From Perlucidibaca aquatica (GTDB lineage: Bacteria; Pseudomonadota; Gammaproteobacteria; Pseudomonadales; Moraxellaceae): a stretch of 64,000 nt of DNA. The stretch covers positions 992,001-1,056,000 of the forward strand of contig NZ_LZDB01000002.1 in assembly GCF_001676655.1 (NCBI RefSeq). The letters are read 5' to 3'. This document shows, piece by piece, positions 38,552 through 49,257 of this stretch. The notes below the pieces were generated by a model. That model did no database searches. It saw only the letters and a list, made by a program, of their open reading frames with translations, and had not been told where the DNA came from. Every line of letters starts with the position of its first letter. Position 1 is the stretch's first letter. A program made the position numbers and the translations under genes.

Positions 38552-38599
38552 GCTTGAAACAAAACCGCCGGCATCATAGCCGGCGGTTTTGTTTCAAGC
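38552..38599. terminator. Long perfect-stem bidirectional terminator between idh and clpA
   Basis: Arms of 21 bp (38552-38572 and 38579-38599) pair perfectly around the loop ATCATA. The core of each arm is GCCGGC/ACCGCC, flanked by AAACAAAA and TTTTGTTT. It separates convergent idh and clpA and reads on both strands. The stem is longer than most intrinsic terminators. Confidence 0.8.
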
Positions 38600-38614
38600 G
38601 GCTGATCGTGTCAG

Positions 38615-40885
38615 TCAGTGCATTTTTGCCGGCTCACGACGCTCTACCGCTTCGGCATCCAACTGCAAGGCATCGTTTTTCACCGACACATGCACACGGC
38701 CGCCTTTGTCGGCGAGCGCGCCGAACAGAATCATTTCAGCGAGTGGCTTCTTAAGCTGCTCCTGAATCAAACGAGCCATCGGACGAGCCCCCATAAGCTT
38801 GTCGTAACCACGTTCGGCCAGCCAAGCACGGGCGTCTACATCCACCTCAAGCTGCACATGCTTGTCATCGAGCTGAGCCTGCAACTCCACCAAGAACTTA
38901 TCAACGACGTTAACAATCGTCGATGGGTGCAGCGACGCAAACTGAATCACGCTGTCGAGGCGATTTCGGAACTCCGGCGTGAAGGTCTTCTTCAATGCTT
39001 CCATGCCGTCGGTACTGTGATCTTGCAAGGTAAAGCCCATGCTAGAGCGAGACACCATTTCTGCACCGGCATTGGTGGTCATCACCAACACCACGTGGCG
39101 GAAGTCGGCTTTACGACCGTTGTTATCGGTTAGCGTGCCGTGATCCATCACCTGCAAGAGCAGGTTAAAGACTTCCGGATGTGCTTTCTCAATTTCATCG
39201 AGCAAGAGGACGCAATGCGGATTTTTCACCACCGCCTCTGTCAGCAAACCGCCCTGGTCATAGCCAACATAGCCGGGTGGCGCGCCAATTAAGCGAGACA
39301 CCGTGTGACGCTCCATGTACTCGGACATGTCAAAGCGCACCAATTCAACCCCCAGCGTACGAGCCAACTGCTTGGTGACCTCGGTCTTACCCACACCGGT
39401 CGGGCCGGCAAAGAGGAAGCTGCCAATGGGCTTTTCGGGCGCTTTCAGACCGGCGCGCGAGAGTTTGATGGCGGCACTCAGCACATCAATGGCTTCGTCC
39501 TGACCAAACACCGTCATTTTCAGATCGCGTTCAAGATTACGCAGCGCTTCTTTATCATTGGACGACACCGATTTCGCCGGAATACGGGCGACCTTGGCGA
39601 CCATTTCTTCAATTTCAGCCACGCCAATCACCTTCTTGCGACGGCTCACCGGCAACAGACGCTGGTAGGCGCCCGCCTCGTCAATCAGATCGATGGCCTT
39701 GTCAGGCAGGAAGCGCTCGTTGATGTAGCGATCCGCCAGCGTCGCGGCCATCTGCAAGGCCTTATCGGCATAGCGAACATGGTGATGCTCTTCGAAGCGC
39801 GACTTGAGGCCGCGCAGAATGCGATAGGTCTCATCCACGGTGGGCTCAGACACATCAATCTTGTGGAAACGACGCGACAAGGCCCCGTCTTTCTCAAACA
39901 GATTGCGGTATTCCTGATAAGTCGTAGAGCCCATGCACTTCAGCGAGCCGTTGGTGAGCGCAGGCTTGAGCATATTGGACACATCCAACACGCCGCCACC
40001 GGCGGAACCGGCGCCAATAATGGTGTGAATTTCATCAATAAACAGCACAGCGCCGGGCTGATCAGTCAGCTCGTTGATCAGCGCCTTGAAGCGCTTCTCG
40101 AAATCACCGCGATATTTAGTGCCGGCCAGCAGCGATCCAATATCCAAGGAGTACACCACAGCATCGGCAATGGCTTCCGGCACTTTCTTTTCCACGATCA
40201 GCCAGGCCAGGCCTTCGGCTATCGCAGTCTTGCCAACGCCCGGTTCGCCCACCAGCACTGGATTATTCTTGCGACGGCGGCAGAGGACTTGAATAGCCCG
40301 CTCAATTTCGTGCTCTCGACCCACTAACGGATCTAGCTTGCCTTTTTTCGCCATCTCATTGAGGTTGACGGCGTAGTTTGCCAGCGCGCTATCGGCAGCC
40401 GCTTCTGGCGCAGTTTCGTGATCGCTGCTGTCACTATCGCGGGAGTCTTCTTCCGGCTGCCCGCCGTGGGACAGGTAATTGACCACGTCCAATCGGCTAA
40501 TGCTTTGCAGCTTGAGCAGATAAACCGCCTGAGATTCCTGTTCAGAGAAAATCGCGACGAGCACATTCGCGCCGTTAACTTCACGCTTACCCGAAGACTG
40601 AACATGGAAGACCGCACGTTGCAAAACGCGCTGAAAACCTAGGGTCGGCTGAGTTTCGCGGCCGCCGTCAGGCACTGGCAGCAAAGGCGTTGCTTCATCT
40701 ACATACTGTTGCAGCTCCCGGCGCAGCGAAATGATTTCTGCGCCACAGGCCTTCAAGGCCTGCACTGCAGATTCATTATCCAGCAACGCCAGCATGAGAT
40801 GCTCAACGGTGATGAACTCATGGCGCTTGCCGCGTGCATCACGGAAGGCCAAATTGAGGGTCAGTTCTAGTTCACGACTTAACAT
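38615..40885 (-). CDS. clpA: ATP-dependent Clp protease ATP-binding subunit ClpA
   Basis: The 756-residue class I Hsp100 unfoldase has the N-domain that binds ClpS (MLSRELELTLNLAF...). The first AAA module has Walker A GEPGVGKTAI and LFIDEIHTIIG. The second has GPTGVGKTEV, LLDEIEKAHPEVF and the sensor GARPMARLIQ. It feeds substrates into ClpP, which is not in this window. The start at 40885 follows AGGAG. It is downstream of clpS on the same strand with 23 nt between, so clpSA form one operon. Confidence 0.97.
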   Translation of the reverse strand: MLSRELELTLNLAFRDARGKRHEFITVEHLMLALLDNESAVQALKACGAEIISLRRELQQYVDEATPLLPVPDGGRETQPTLGFQRVLQRAVFHVQSSGKREVNGANVLVAIFSEQESQAVYLLKLQSISRLDVVNYLSHGGQPEEDSRDSDSSDHETAPEAAADSALANYAVNLNEMAKKGKLDPLVGREHEIERAIQVLCRRRKNNPVLVGEPGVGKTAIAEGLAWLIVEKKVPEAIADAVVYSLDIGSLLAGTKYRGDFEKRFKALINELTDQPGAVLFIDEIHTIIGAGSAGGGVLDVSNMLKPALTNGSLKCMGSTTYQEYRNLFEKDGALSRRFHKIDVSEPTVDETYRILRGLKSRFEEHHHVRYADKALQMAATLADRYINERFLPDKAIDLIDEAGAYQRLLPVSRRKKVIGVAEIEEMVAKVARIPAKSVSSNDKEALRNLERDLKMTVFGQDEAIDVLSAAIKLSRAGLKAPEKPIGSFLFAGPTGVGKTEVTKQLARTLGVELVRFDMSEYMERHTVSRLIGAPPGYVGYDQGGLLTEAVVKNPHCVLLLDEIEKAHPEVFNLLLQVMDHGTLTDNNGRKADFRHVVLVMTTNAGAEMVSRSSMGFTLQDHSTDGMEALKKTFTPEFRNRLDSVIQFASLHPSTIVNVVDKFLVELQAQLDDKHVQLEVDVDARAWLAERGYDKLMGARPMARLIQEQLKKPLAEMILFGALADKGGRVHVSVKNDALQLDAEAVERREPAKMH

Positions 40886-40908
40886 GCCTGCCACTCCTTG
40901 CCATTGCT

Positions 40909-41349
40909 TTAAAGCATGGGCTCTGCCTGACACAACAGCGGATGTTCGTGCTGCTGTGCATATTCGACGACCATGGCCGCCTTCGTTTCCGCAACATCTT
41001 TTGAATAACTACCCACGCCGGCACGGCCGTGATGGTGTACTTGTAGCATCAACTGGGTGGCTGCATCCGCGTTCAGCCCAAAGAAGCGAAGCAACACTTC
41101 AATGACAAACTCCATAGGAGTGTAATCGTCATTTAAAATCACAACTTGATAGCGGCGAGGGTGTTTAAGCTCTGGCTTAACGACTTCAACCAGGGCAACG
41201 CCCTGTCCGTGCAAGTCATTTTCATCCCCTGCCCCGTGACCGGCATCTGGCCCCGCGTAGGGCTGTGTCAGGGAGCAAGAGTGACGCGTAGAGAGCATGG
41301 AATCGTTCATGAGGGTAAGACTGGTGGTTTCTTGCTTTCGTGTCTGCAT
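40909..41349 (-). CDS. clpS: ClpS adaptor for ClpA (N-end rule)
   Basis: The C-terminal 85 residues are a typical ClpS domain: YQVVILNDDYTPMEFVIEVL, a HHHGRAGVGSYSKDVAETKA segment, and a C-terminal EHPLLCQAE. It delivers proteins with destabilising N-terminal residues to ClpA. The product is 146 aa from the ATG at 41349, longer than E. coli ClpS (106). In-frame ATGs at 41310 and 41298 would give 133 or 129 aa; none of the three has a good ribosome site, so the start is uncertain. It lies just upstream of clpA. The cspD gene often found here is missing. Confidence 0.93.
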   Translation of the reverse strand: MQTRKQETTSLTLMNDSMLSTRHSCSLTQPYAGPDAGHGAGDENDLHGQGVALVEVVKPELKHPRRYQVVILNDDYTPMEFVIEVLLRFFGLNADAATQLMLQVHHHGRAGVGSYSKDVAETKAAMVVEYAQQHEHPLLCQAEPML

Positions 41350-41398
41350 GACAAGACTTTAACAGATGTCTTTGCCCTGACGACAAGCCCCTAAAATG

Positions 41399-41437
41399 AA
41401 AAAAGCCTCCAACTTTTTATCGATTGGAGGCTTTTTA
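41399..41437 (-). terminator. Terminator of icd
   Basis: Stem GCCTCCAA / TTGGAGGC with an 11-nt loop, flanked by A and T tracts so that it reads on both strands. It lies about 25 nt after the icd stop, upstream of clpS. Confidence 0.85.
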
Positions 41438-41462
41438 TGTTCACTCACGCGAGGGCGGGGAC

Positions 41463-42719
41463 TTACATATGGCTGATGATGGCATCGCCAAATTCAGAGC
41501 AACGCAGCAGGGTGGCATCGGGCATGAGACGCTCGAAATCGTAAGTCACTGTTTTCGCAGCAATCGCACGTTCAACACCTTGAATGATGAGATCAGCGGC
41601 CTCAGACCAACCCATGTGACGCAGCATCATTTCCGCCGACAAAATGATGGAACCGGGGTTAACTTTGTCCTGACCAGCATACTTCGGCGCAGTACCGTGT
41701 GTGGCTTCAAACACGGCCACCGAACCCCCTAAGTTGGCACCGGGCGCAATACCAATACCGCCCACTTCCGCCGCAAGGGCATCGGAGATGTAGTCGCCGT
41801 TAAGGTTCAAGGTGGCGATCACCGAGTAATCTGACGGCCGCATCAGAATTTGCTGCAAAAAGGCATCGGCAATCACATCTTTGATGATGATGGGGTTGCC
41901 CGTCTTAGGGTTCTTCAGGCTCATCCATGGGCCGCCGTCGATTAAGGTGGCACCGAAACGCTCTGCCGCCAGCTCGTAGCCCCACTCTTTGAAGGCACCT
42001 TCGGTGTACTTCATGATGTTGCCTTTGTGCACTAGGGTCACCGAGGGTTCATCATGATCAATGGCGTATTGAATGGCCTTGCGTACCAAACGCTGCGTGC
42101 CTTCTTTAGACACCGGCTTAATACCAATGCCGCAGTTTTCAGTGAAGCGAATCTTGGTAACACCCATTTCCTCTTTGAGGAACTTAATGACCTTAATAGC
42201 CTCTGGGCTGTTCGCCTTCCATTCAATGCCGGCGTAAATGTCTTCCGAGTTTTCACGGAAGATAATCATGTCGGTGAGCTCTGGGTGTGATACCGGGCTG
42301 GGCACACCGGGGAACCAACGCACCGGACGGATACAGACGTACAGATCCAACTCCTGGCGCAGGGCCACGTTCAGCGAGCGAATGCCGCCACCCACGGGAG
42401 TCGTCAGCGGGCCTTTAATAGACACCACGTATTCGCGCAGGGCATCAAAGGTTTCAGCGGGCATCCATACATCGGGGCCATAAACTTTAGTGGCTTTCTC
42501 GCCACAATAGACTTCCATCCACGAAATCGCGCGCTTGGTGCCGTAGGCATTAGCGACTGCGGCATCAACCACTTTTTTCATGACCGGCGTGATATCAACG
42601 CCGATACCATCGCCTTCAATGAAGGGGATGATGGGATAGTTTGGAACATTCAGCGACAGGTCGGCGTTGACGGTGATTTTGTCGCCGTCGGCCGGAACCG
42701 TGATCTTCTGGTAACCCAT
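41463..42719 (-). CDS. icd: NADP-dependent isocitrate dehydrogenase, dimeric type
   Basis: The 418-residue enzyme matches E. coli Icd (416). It has the phosphorylatable-serine loop [12 protein letters not shown], the substrate residues [32 protein letters not shown] and the NADP motif [20 protein letters not shown]. It oxidises isocitrate in the TCA cycle; the serine is the site for AceK-type control in relatives. The start at 42719 gives [12 protein letters not shown]; the longer reading to 42761 is not supported. Divergent from rluE. Confidence 0.97.
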   Translation of the reverse strand: MGYQKITVPADGDKITVNADLSLNVPNYPIIPFIEGDGIGVDITPVMKKVVDAAVANAYGTKRAISWMEVYCGEKATKVYGPDVWMPAETFDALREYVVSIKGPLTTPVGGGIRSLNVALRQELDLYVCIRPVRWFPGVPSPVSHPELTDMIIFRENSEDIYAGIEWKANSPEAIKVIKFLKEEMGVTKIRFTENCGIGIKPVSKEGTQRLVRKAIQYAIDHDEPSVTLVHKGNIMKYTEGAFKEWGYELAAERFGATLIDGGPWMSLKNPKTGNPIIIKDVIADAFLQQILMRPSDYSVIATLNLNGDYISDALAAEVGGIGIAPGANLGGSVAVFEATHGTAPKYAGQDKVNPGSIILSAEMMLRHMGWSEAADLIIQGVERAIAAKTVTYDFERLMPDATLLRCSEFGDAIISHM

Positions 42720-42832
42720 TCTGCAGGTACTCCGTCTCAAGTGCGGCGCGGGTAGCGCCAAGGTGCGATTGATGAAATCGTTCTTGTTTCAGACGAGTAT
42801 ACTCATCCGTTTTGTTGCCCCCAAGAGTTCCC

Positions 42833-43489
42833 ATGCCCACACCAACACCCGCAAACAGGCATAATCGACCACGGCCTGAGCCAGCAGATACACAGCAACC
42901 TGCACGACTGCTGTTGCTGCACAAGCCGTTTCAGGTTTTGAGCCAGTTCAGTGCGCATGAGGGCAAACAAACGCTTGCCGATGTGCTCTATTCGGGACAA
43001 CGCGGCGCGGACAAGCAATTTTCAGGCCTATACCCTGCGGGCCGATTAGATTTTGATTCGGAAGGCCTCTTAATCCTGACAAACCATGGCCCCTGGCAGG
43101 CTCGCATTGCGCATCCGCGCTTTAAATTGCCGAAAACTTACTGGGCACAGGTTGAGGGTGTGGTCACTGATGAGGCACTTTTGGCGCTACGCACTGGCGT
43201 GATGCTCAATGATGGACCCGCCGTGGCCTTGCAAGCGACCCGCTTGGATGCGCCCGTGGTCAGTGAGCGCGTACCGCCTATACGCCATCGCGCTGCTATT
43301 CCCACGAGCTGGATTGCCTTGGTGTTGGGTGAAGGGCGTAATCGCCAAGTGCGGCGCATGACCGCCGCCGTAGGTCTGCCCACACTTCGCCTGATTCGCG
43401 TCGCCATCGGCCCGTGGCAGCTAAACGATTTAGCGGTGGGCGCTTGCCGCGAGATTCCTACCGCCGATGCTCGCGCCGTTTTAGGCTAA
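42833..43489 (+). CDS. rluE: 23S rRNA pseudouridine synthase RluE
   Basis: The 218-residue RsuA-family enzyme has LLLHKPFQVLSQFS, the catalytic Asp in PAGRLDFDSEGLL and the C-terminal KTYWAQVEG and EGRNRQVRRMTAAV motifs. It lacks an S4 domain, as RluE does, and should modify U2457 (E. coli numbering) of 23S rRNA. I prefer the ATG at 42833; an in-frame ATG at 42812 would add seven residues. It is divergent from icd, a pairing known in enterics and pseudomonads. Confidence 0.93.
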   Translation: MPTPTPANRHNRPRPEPADTQQPARLLLLHKPFQVLSQFSAHEGKQTLADVLYSGQRGADKQFSGLYPAGRLDFDSEGLLILTNHGPWQARIAHPRFKLPKTYWAQVEGVVTDEALLALRTGVMLNDGPAVALQATRLDAPVVSERVPPIRHRAAIPTSWIALVLGEGRNRQVRRMTAAVGLPTLRLIRVAIGPWQLNDLAVGACREIPTADARAVLG

Positions 43490-43510
43490 GCCGACGCGTG
43501 AAGCCGGGAG

Positions 43511-43969
43511 TTACGCTCTGGGCTTAGGCAAGTGCGCGTTTGGGGCATCAACCCAATGCGCCTGTCCGTTTAACCACTCGCGTTTCCAGAACGGTGCCGA
43601 GGTTTTCAAGGCATCCATCACATACGCCGCAGCGTCAAAGGCCTCACGCCGATGCGCCGATGCCACGCTCACGCGCACAATGGTCTCGCCCGCTGGCACA
43701 TAGCCAATACGATGCACAATTTCGCCGGCAACGATGTGCCATCGGCTCTCGGCATCACGCAGTAGTTGCCTTAACACGCGCTCGGACATGCCGGGGTAAT
43801 GCTCAAGATCTATGGCGTCCACATCCCCCAAGGCACTTGCCCGACGCACCTGGCCGGTAAACGTCACGGTGGCACCGACGCCCGCCAGCGCTTGCCAGGC
43901 TTCAACCGCCGGGCAATAGGGTGAGAGGGTCTTGTCGGCTATCTCAACGCGCCAAGGCTCCTGAGTCAT
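43511..43969 (-). CDS. moaE: Molybdopterin synthase catalytic subunit MoaE
   Basis: The 152-residue protein has the MoaE core: ATVTFTGQVRRAS, LEHYPGMSERVLRQL, HRIGYVPAGETIVRV, SAHRREAFDAAAYVMDALK and the catalytic Lys in FWKREW. Together with MoaD it inserts dithiolene sulfur into precursor Z. The start is ATG at 43969 (a GTG at 43972 is also possible), directly after the moaD stop. The gene order moaC-moaD-moaE on the minus strand is an operon. Confidence 0.96.
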   Translation of the reverse strand: MTQEPWRVEIADKTLSPYCPAVEAWQALAGVGATVTFTGQVRRASALGDVDAIDLEHYPGMSERVLRQLLRDAESRWHIVAGEIVHRIGYVPAGETIVRVSVASAHRREAFDAAAYVMDALKTSAPFWKREWLNGQAHWVDAPNAHLPKPRA

Positions 43970-43972
43970 CAC

Positions 43973-44245
43973 TCAGCCTCCGGTGACTGGCGGGAAGAAC
44001 GCGACTTCATCGTGGTCGTTCAGCTCTACTTCACCGCTCACATTCAGTAGGTTTTGATTCAGCGCCACCATCACAGCGCTAGCCTCGGGCCCCACCAGCG
44101 CCGCCCAGGTATCGCCGCGCAAGGCCAAATCGGCACGCAAGGTGTTTACTGTCTGCATGTCCGGCCTGAGCTCAATCACTTCCTCGCTCAGACCCAGTTT
44201 TTCTCGAAAACGCGCGAAATATCGAACAGTAATGCGGGGAGCCAT
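43973..44245 (-). CDS. moaD: Molybdopterin synthase sulfur carrier subunit MoaD
   Basis: The 90-residue ubiquitin-fold carrier ends in the required Gly-Gly (FFPPVTGG), the site that becomes a thiocarboxylate. The N-terminal strand ITVRYFARFREKLG is typical. It forms a complex with MoaE; the genes are separated by 3 nt. Upstream moaC is 14 nt away. The cofactor made here could serve the molybdopterin oxidoreductase at 19632-21902. Confidence 0.94.
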   Translation of the reverse strand: MAPRITVRYFARFREKLGLSEEVIELRPDMQTVNTLRADLALRGDTWAALVGPEASAVMVALNQNLLNVSGEVELNDHDEVAFFPPVTGG

Positions 44246-44259
44246 GATTCAACTTCTCA

Positions 44260-44760
44260 TCAACGGACTAAAGAGGCATCGCGCTGCCAATGACCACTGG
44301 CACCGCCACACTTGGTTTCTAACTGAATTTGTTCCACTACCATGCCGCGATCCACGGCCTTGCACATGTCATACACCGTGAGTGCCGCCACCGAGGCTGC
44401 TGTTAGCGCCTCCATTTCCACCCCAGTGGGTCCGCTCACCTTGCAGCGCGCGCGGATTTGTAAGCCCGGCAGCGACTCATCGGCCTCCAGCGTCACACTC
44501 ACGCCGGTGAGCATGAGCGGATGACAGAGCGGAATCAGCTCCCATGTGCGTTTAGCCGCCTGAATGCCGGCAATACGCGCCACGGCCAGCACATCGCCTT
44601 TGGGATGCCCCTGCGCCACAATCATCGCGAGGGTAGAGGCCTGCATGCGCACGCGCGCGCTGGCAATGGCCTCGCGAGCGGTGTCGGGCTTGTCGCCCAC
44701 ATCCACCATGCGTGCCGCGCCGTGTTCATCAAGGTGTGTCAGTGCCTGTTTCGCTGTCAT
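44260..44760 (-). CDS. moaC: Cyclic pyranopterin monophosphate synthase MoaC
   Basis: The 166-residue protein has all MoaC signatures: [18 protein letters not shown], the active-site stretch [15 protein letters not shown] and the C-terminal [20 protein letters not shown] with CKAVDRGM. With MoaA (not in this window) it converts GTP-derived intermediate to cyclic pyranopterin monophosphate. The start at 44760 faces the divergent mnmA gene, with about 67 nt between. Confidence 0.97.
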   Translation of the reverse strand: MTAKQALTHLDEHGAARMVDVGDKPDTAREAIASARVRMQASTLAMIVAQGHPKGDVLAVARIAGIQAAKRTWELIPLCHPLMLTGVSVTLEADESLPGLQIRARCKVSGPTGVEMEALTAASVAALTVYDMCKAVDRGMVVEQIQLETKCGGASGHWQRDASLVR

Positions 44761-44827
44761 GGTGCTGGCAATCCGTTAACATAAGCGTCCTAGTTTCCGG
44801 AATTGCCGTGCATAGCGCCAGCCCAAC

Positions 44828-45952
44828 ATGAACTTAGATTCTTCATCCGTTAAAACAGACCGCCCGCCTTCTGGCCAAAAAGTCATTGTTGGCATGTCCG
44901 GCGGTGTCGATTCCTCTGTATCCGCTTGGCTGCTGATGCAGCAAGGCTATGCCGTGGAAGGCCTGTTCATGAAAAACTGGGAAGAGGACGACGGCACAGA
45001 TTACTGCACCGCACGGGAAGACCTGGCCGATGCCCAAGCGGTGTGTGATCGCCTAGGCATTACGCTGCATCAAGCCAACTTTGCGGCCGAATACTGGGAC
45101 CGCGTATTCGAGCACTTCCTCGACGAATACAAGGCGGGTCGCACCCCAAACCCTGACATTCTCTGCAATAAAGAAATTAAATTTCGCGCCTTTCTCGACT
45201 ACGCCTTGCAGCTCGGCGCCGATTTCATCGCTACCGGTCATTACACCCGCCGCAGTGCGGGCAATCCGGCGCAGCTCTTGCGCGGCGTGGATGCCAACAA
45301 AGATCAGAGTTATTTCTTGCATGCCGTTGCCGGTACCCAGATCGCCAGAACCCTGTTTCCTGTGGGCGAGATCGAGAAGCCGGAGGTTCGCCGCATTGCC
45401 GCGGAGCTCGGTTTAGCCACCGCCACCAAAAAAGATTCCACAGGCATTTGTTTTATTGGCGAGCGCCGCTTTAAAGACTTTCTAGCGCAGTACTTGCCGG
45501 CACAGCCTGGCGCCATCGAGACCGATAAAGGCGAGGTCATTGGCGAGCACCAAGGGCTGATGTATTACACCCTGGGGCAGCGCCAGGGCATTGGTATTGG
45601 CGGCTTGAAAGATGCCGATGAAGCCCCATGGTATGTCGTGCACAAAGACGTGGCGCGTAATGTCCTGGTGATTGGTCAGGGTCATGAACACCCACTTATG
45701 ATGAGTCGCTCCCTGTTTGCACGTGAGATTGACTGGGTGGCGGGGGAGCCTCCGGCATTCCCGCTGACCTGCACCGCCAAGACGCGCTATCGCCAACCCG
45801 ATCAAGCCTGCACCGTGGTGCATGATGGCGCACGTTATCGTGTTGATTTCCAAGAGACTCAGCGGGCGGTCACGCCGGGTCAATCCGTGGTGTTTTATGT
45901 AGGTGACGTCTGCTTAGGTGGCGGCGTGATTGAGGAGACTGTTCCGGCATGA
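44828..45952 (+). CDS. mnmA: tRNA 2-thiouridylase MnmA
   Basis: The 374-residue enzyme thiolates U34 of tRNA-Lys, -Glu and -Gln. It has the PP-loop [13 protein letters not shown], the catalytic Cys in [12 protein letters not shown] and the second Cys in [13 protein letters not shown], and the C-terminal beta-barrel. The first 18 residues are a charged, poorly conserved extension. Its stop overlaps the hflD start (ATGA), as in most gammaproteobacteria, where mnmA-hflD-purB are one operon. Confidence 0.97.
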   Translation: MNLDSSSVKTDRPPSGQKVIVGMSGGVDSSVSAWLLMQQGYAVEGLFMKNWEEDDGTDYCTAREDLADAQAVCDRLGITLHQANFAAEYWDRVFEHFLDEYKAGRTPNPDILCNKEIKFRAFLDYALQLGADFIATGHYTRRSAGNPAQLLRGVDANKDQSYFLHAVAGTQIARTLFPVGEIEKPEVRRIAAELGLATATKKDSTGICFIGERRFKDFLAQYLPAQPGAIETDKGEVIGEHQGLMYYTLGQRQGIGIGGLKDADEAPWYVVHKDVARNVLVIGQGHEHPLMMSRSLFAREIDWVAGEPPAFPLTCTAKTRYRQPDQACTVVHDGARYRVDFQETQRAVTPGQSVVFYVGDVCLGGGVIEETVPA

Positions 45953-46581
45953 GCCAATTGAATCGTGATAAAACCCTGGCCCTTGCAGCCATTTTTCAAG
46001 CGGCTGGATTAGCCAATGAACTGGCCCGCAAAGGCAGCACAGATAGCTCGGTGGAAGCCTTCCTCACGCAGACGGTGTTGGTGATGGATACCGACAACAT
46101 CAGCGAGATTTACCCCAGCATCGACGGCCTTAAGCCTGGCCTGCGCTGGCTTGAAGGCTGCCTATTAGAGCAGGGTCGCGGCCTGCAGAACGCGGGCGAA
46201 ATTATTCGCATTGCGTTGGGCGTGATTCAGGTGGAGGGCCAGTTTAATGAACACGAAGGCGTACAAAATACCCTCCGCACCCGCTTGGAAAATATCAATC
46301 GTCAGCGCGTCATGAACCCTGACATGAGCAGCACTGAATTGAACAACCTGTTCGGCTCCGCTTACGTAGACAGCCTCGGTCAGCTGCGCTTCCGTGTGCA
46401 AATTCGGGGCGATGCCAAGCAATTGCAGGCACCGGGCATGGCCGAACGCATCCGAGCCATTCTCTTGGCCGGTGTGCGAGCAGCCTGGCTCTGGCGTCGC
46501 CTCGGTGGACGCCGCTGGCACTTAATCTTTACCCGTGGGCAAATCCTTCGGGAAATCCGCGAAATCGCCAAATCGGTGTAA
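45949..46581 (+). CDS. hflD: HflD, high-frequency lysogenization protein homologue
   Basis: The 210-residue mostly helical protein matches Hfl[15 protein letters not shown] at the N-terminus, [13 protein letters not shown] in the middle and [20 protein letters not shown] near the end. It is peripheral to the inner membrane and in E. coli interacts with lambda CII; its general role is unclear. It overlaps mnmA by 4 nt and precedes purB by 51 nt, the standard order. Confidence 0.93.
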   Translation: MSQLNRDKTLALAAIFQAAGLANELARKGSTDSSVEAFLTQTVLVMDTDNISEIYPSIDGLKPGLRWLEGCLLEQGRGLQNAGEIIRIALGVIQVEGQFNEHEGVQNTLRTRLENINRQRVMNPDMSSTELNNLFGSAYVDSLGQLRFRVQIRGDAKQLQAPGMAERIRAILLAGVRAAWLWRRLGGRRWHLIFTRGQILREIREIAKSV

Positions 46582-48009
<1,428 letters not shown>

Positions 48010-48030
48010 TTACTCGACTCTGGATTGCCC

Positions 48031-49257
48031 ATGCTGCTCACACCCCATGCTGTTGCCGATTGCCTAGCCGACGCCCCATTACCTTGGCTGGGTGGCCTGC
48101 GCGCCAGCGAATTCCTCCGCGATTACTGGCAGAAGAAACCGCTGCTGGTGCGTAACGCCTTTCCGGATCTGGCCCATTTGCTTGAGCCCAAGGAACTGCT
48201 GGAACTGGCCGAAACGGAAGATGTGGAAAGCCGGGTCATCGTTGAAGATGGCGCTGAGCCATGGGAAATGCGCGAAGGCCCGTTTCACCCCACGGTCTGG
48301 CGCAAGCTCAGCCAACGCAAATGGACCGCGCTGGTTCAGGCTGTTGACCACTACCTGCCGCCACTTGCCGATCTCTTAGACCACTTCGCCTTCGTGCCGG
48401 AATGGCGTATCGACGATGTCATGGTGTCTTATGCCGTGCCCGGTGGCTCCGTGGGCGCGCACTTCGACCAATACGACGTGTTTTTGTTGCAGGGTCCAGG
48501 TCAGCGCCGCTGGCAGTTAGGCGAGCAATGCAACGACGATACCCCGCGTCTTGAGCATGCTCAGCTTCGCCTCATTGCCGACATGCCCGTCACCTTTGAT
48601 GAAACTCTCGGCCCAGGCGACCTACTTTATGTGCCGCCTGGCTTGGGTCATTTCGGTGTGGCACAAACCGAATGCCTGACTTACTCCGTGGGCTTCCGCG
48701 CGCCGTCCTTGGGTCATATTCTGGAACAAGTCGTGGATGCGGTGCTGCTTGAGCGCGGTACCGAGCAGCTCTATAGCGACGCGGGTCGCGCCCTGCCCAT
48801 GCACCCCAGCGAATTAGGCCTGAGTGATGTCGCCACGCTCGCCACGACCTTGCAAAGCTGGCTACAACAACCGCTGCTGTTCCCAACGGCACTCGCGCCC
48901 TTCCTTAGCGAAGCAAAGTACGACGACTATGAGCCAGAAGGCGAGCCCTGCACATTGGCTGACCTTCGTGCTGCGCTCAGCGACGGCATTGATTTGCTGC
49001 GCGATCCAGCCTCTCGCTGGCTCTGGGAGCCTCAGACCCAAACCTTCTGGCGTAACGGGGCGGTAGTCACGGTGCCAGATGCCGTTAAGCCGTATTTGCC
49101 GCAACTGCTGACCGGCCGCCGCCAGCTCGCCGCGTATCTGGCGCAGCTGCCCGAAGCGGTCCTGAACTGGCTTGCGGAAGACATCAGTGCGGGTTACTGG
49201 CTTCCCGTTGAAGGCGCGCCATCTGCAGGCGACGCCGTGGGCACTGGAAGCCGCTGA
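48031..49257 (+). CDS. roxA: Ribosomal oxygenase (RoxA/YcfD), JmjC-cupin
   Basis: The 408-residue cupin hydroxylates Arg81 of ribosomal protein L16 in E. coli, using Fe(II) and 2-oxoglutarate. The iron ligands are His144-X-Asp146 in GSVGAHFDQYDVF and a later His in LYVPPGLGHFGVA. I choose the ATG at 48031; the track-like start 6 nt earlier is a TTG. It follows purB by 21 nt and overlaps pabB by 1 nt, so it is in the same run. This position after purB matches Pseudomonas. Confidence 0.93.
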   Translation: MLLTPHAVADCLADAPLPWLGGLRASEFLRDYWQKKPLLVRNAFPDLAHLLEPKELLELAETEDVESRVIVEDGAEPWEMREGPFHPTVWRKLSQRKWTALVQAVDHYLPPLADLLDHFAFVPEWRIDDVMVSYAVPGGSVGAHFDQYDVFLLQGPGQRRWQLGEQCNDDTPRLEHAQLRLIADMPVTFDETLGPGDLLYVPPGLGHFGVAQTECLTYSVGFRAPSLGHILEQVVDAVLLERGTEQLYSDAGRALPMHPSELGLSDVATLATTLQSWLQQPLLFPTALAPFLSEAKYDDYEPEGEPCTLADLRAALSDGIDLLRDPASRWLWEPQTQTFWRNGAVVTVPDAVKPYLPQLLTGRRQLAAYLAQLPEAVLNWLAEDISAGYWLPVEGAPSAGDAVGTGSR

